64,000 nt of DNA. Origin: Myxococcota bacterium (lineage in GTDB: Bacteria > Myxococcota_A > UBA9160 > UBA4427). Under the pieces are notes generated by a model. That model had not been told where the DNA came from. It was given only the letters and a program-made list of their open reading frames with translations, and searched no databases. The stretch is from assembly GCA_028823175.1 (NCBI GenBank), contig JAPKBZ010000001.1, forward strand, positions 32,350 through 96,349. Reading direction: 5' to 3'. Shown here piece by piece: positions 63,239 through 64,000 of the stretch (position 1 is its first letter; each line of letters starts with the position of its first letter). A program made the translations under genes and the position numbers.

Positions 63239-64000
63239 CTAGCTGGCCTTGTCCAGACCCTGGAGGGTAGCGGCGCGCTCTCGGAGCCACTGCGGGCCCC
63301 CGAGCAGCCCGCGGGCAACCCCGATTCGCTTGAACCAGAAATGGAGATTTTGCTCGTCCGTCCACCCGATCCCGCCGTGTACCTGGGTGGATACGCTGGC
63401 GATCTCTCGGCCGATCTCGGAGACGTGGGAGAGGGCATGGCAGGCCAAGAGAGGAGTCTCGTTCGGCACGGCGTCAAAGCTATGGGCCGCGTACCAGACC
63501 AGCGCGCGTGCCGGCTCGAGTTCGCTGATCATCTCGGCGCACATGTGCTTGACGGCCTGGAAAGATCCGATCACGCGCTCAAATTGTTTGCGTTCCTTGG
63601 CGTATGCAACGGCTTGCTCGATCATGGCCTCACAAGCGCCGAGGCAATCCGCCGCCAAGGCGATTCGGCCGGCATCGAGCATGCGCGAGATCGATTCACT
63701 CGCATTTTCAAAAGTGGCGGCGCACTCGACGTTTTCGAGGGTCAACTCCGAGGTGCAGCGGGTTTCGTCGGTGGTCGCGAGTCGCGTTTGTCCTATCCCC
63801 TCGGCGTCGCTTCGCACGACGGCCAGGCGATCCTGTCCGGAAGCGATTAGGATGAAGTCGGCTCCACAGATATCCCAAGACATCATCGCCTTGCCGCTTA
63901 TTTTTCCACCCGAAATCGTAAGACCTGCTCCTTCGCGCACAGAAAATGTCTCCGTGATGGCGACACCAAATCGCAGCTCACCCGAAGCAATGCCCGAAAG
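63239..64000 (-). CDS. Acyl-CoA dehydrogenase, 5' part outside the window
   Basis: The frame is open to base 64000 with no stop, so the start lies beyond the window and about 253 C-terminal residues are visible. GRIALAADCLGACEAMIEQ, VAYAKERKQFERVIGSFQAV, KHMCAEM and VSTQVHGGIGWTDEQNLHFW are the conserved C-terminal helical blocks of acyl-CoA dehydrogenases (FAD- and tetramer-contact regions). The family oxidises acyl-CoA to enoyl-CoA, passing electrons to ETF. Chain length cannot be told, and the visible part does not match the decayed copy at 52604. Confidence 0.92.
   Translation of the reverse strand, partial: LSGIASGELRFGVAITETFSVREGAGLTISGGKISGKAMMSWDICGADFILIASGQDRLAVVRSDAEGIGQTRLATTDETRCTSELTLENVECAATFENASESISRMLDAGRIALAADCLGACEAMIEQAVAYAKERKQFERVIGSFQAVKHMCAEMISELEPARALVWYAAHSFDAVPNETPLLACHALSHVSEIGREIASVSTQVHGGIGWTDEQNLHFWFKRIGVARGLLGGPQWLRERAATLQGLDKAS

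Overview
The window is about 64 kb of GC-rich (roughly 60 percent) Gram-negative bacterial chromosome with dense protein-coding content and no rRNA, tRNA, CRISPR array, insertion sequence or phage gene that I can see. Gram-negative character comes from a TonB-dependent receptor, an outer-membrane-type beta-barrel protein and an O-antigen ligase-like protein. A secreted M36 protease carrying a myxobacterial-style Cys-rich repeat, two hybrid histidine kinases, a UGA-encoded selenoprotein, family III CoA-transferases and two DUF3604 proteins fit an uncultured, probably marine member of the former Deltaproteobacteria (Myxococcota, Binatota or a relative). That placement is inference from gene content, not phylogeny.

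Layout. 1-11.6 kb: a truncated double CoA-transferase, a hybrid kinase, a DUF3604 PHP-like protein, a type I phosphodiesterase, a NuoE-like 2Fe-2S protein, a TauD-type dioxygenase and an N-acyl-D-amino-acid deacylase-like amidohydrolase. 11.6-26 kb: envelope proteins, namely a polytopic GT-C-like/TPR protein, a putative barrel protein with a 7 x 9-bp coding repeat, a TonB receptor, a sulfatase-fold enzyme with Thr at the nucleophile position, a TPR lipoprotein, a membrane-anchored repeat protein, and a secreted surface protein behind a sigma-54-like promoter. 26-30.3 kb: a polysaccharide operon (O-antigen ligase/polymerase, sulfotransferase, UDP-glucuronate 4-epimerase, deacetylase-like protein). 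30.3-35 kb: exonuclease III, YeiH transporter, CoA-transferase, GST and DoxX. 35-40 kb: a minus-strand group of sugar-type MFS symporter, GT92 glycosyltransferase and the second DUF3604 protein. 40-50 kb: a DUF1330-like repeat protein, a second hybrid kinase with a TTG start, and a second glycan set (GT2, methyltransferase, GT-C-like protein, WecB-type epimerase, GT39). 50-64 kb: a HExxH membrane protein, a true formylglycine-type sulfatase, the fossil of an acyl-CoA dehydrogenase, an enoyl-CoA hydratase-family protein, then a long minus-strand series: a small exported protein, the selenoprotein, MAPEG, TauE/SafE transporter, GST, DUF255 thioredoxin-domain protein, M36 protease and a truncated acyl-CoA dehydrogenase.

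How the genes fit together. Three themes recur. First, surface glycan synthesis and modification, with acidic and sulfated sugars suggested by the sulfotransferase and uronate epimerase, alongside sulfatase-fold enzymes. Second, acyl-CoA and CoA-ester metabolism (two CoA-transferases, a hydratase-family protein, one intact and one decayed dehydrogenase). Third, thiol/selenol redox and detoxification (two GSTs, MAPEG, selenoprotein, DUF255 protein).

The best single find is at 54342-55283 (minus): two adjacent open frames are one gene read through an in-frame UGA as selenocysteine, in a U-P-V-C motif, with a perfect 7-bp hairpin carrying a GGUCG loop 10 nt after the UGA. A stop-to-stop reading would split or truncate it.
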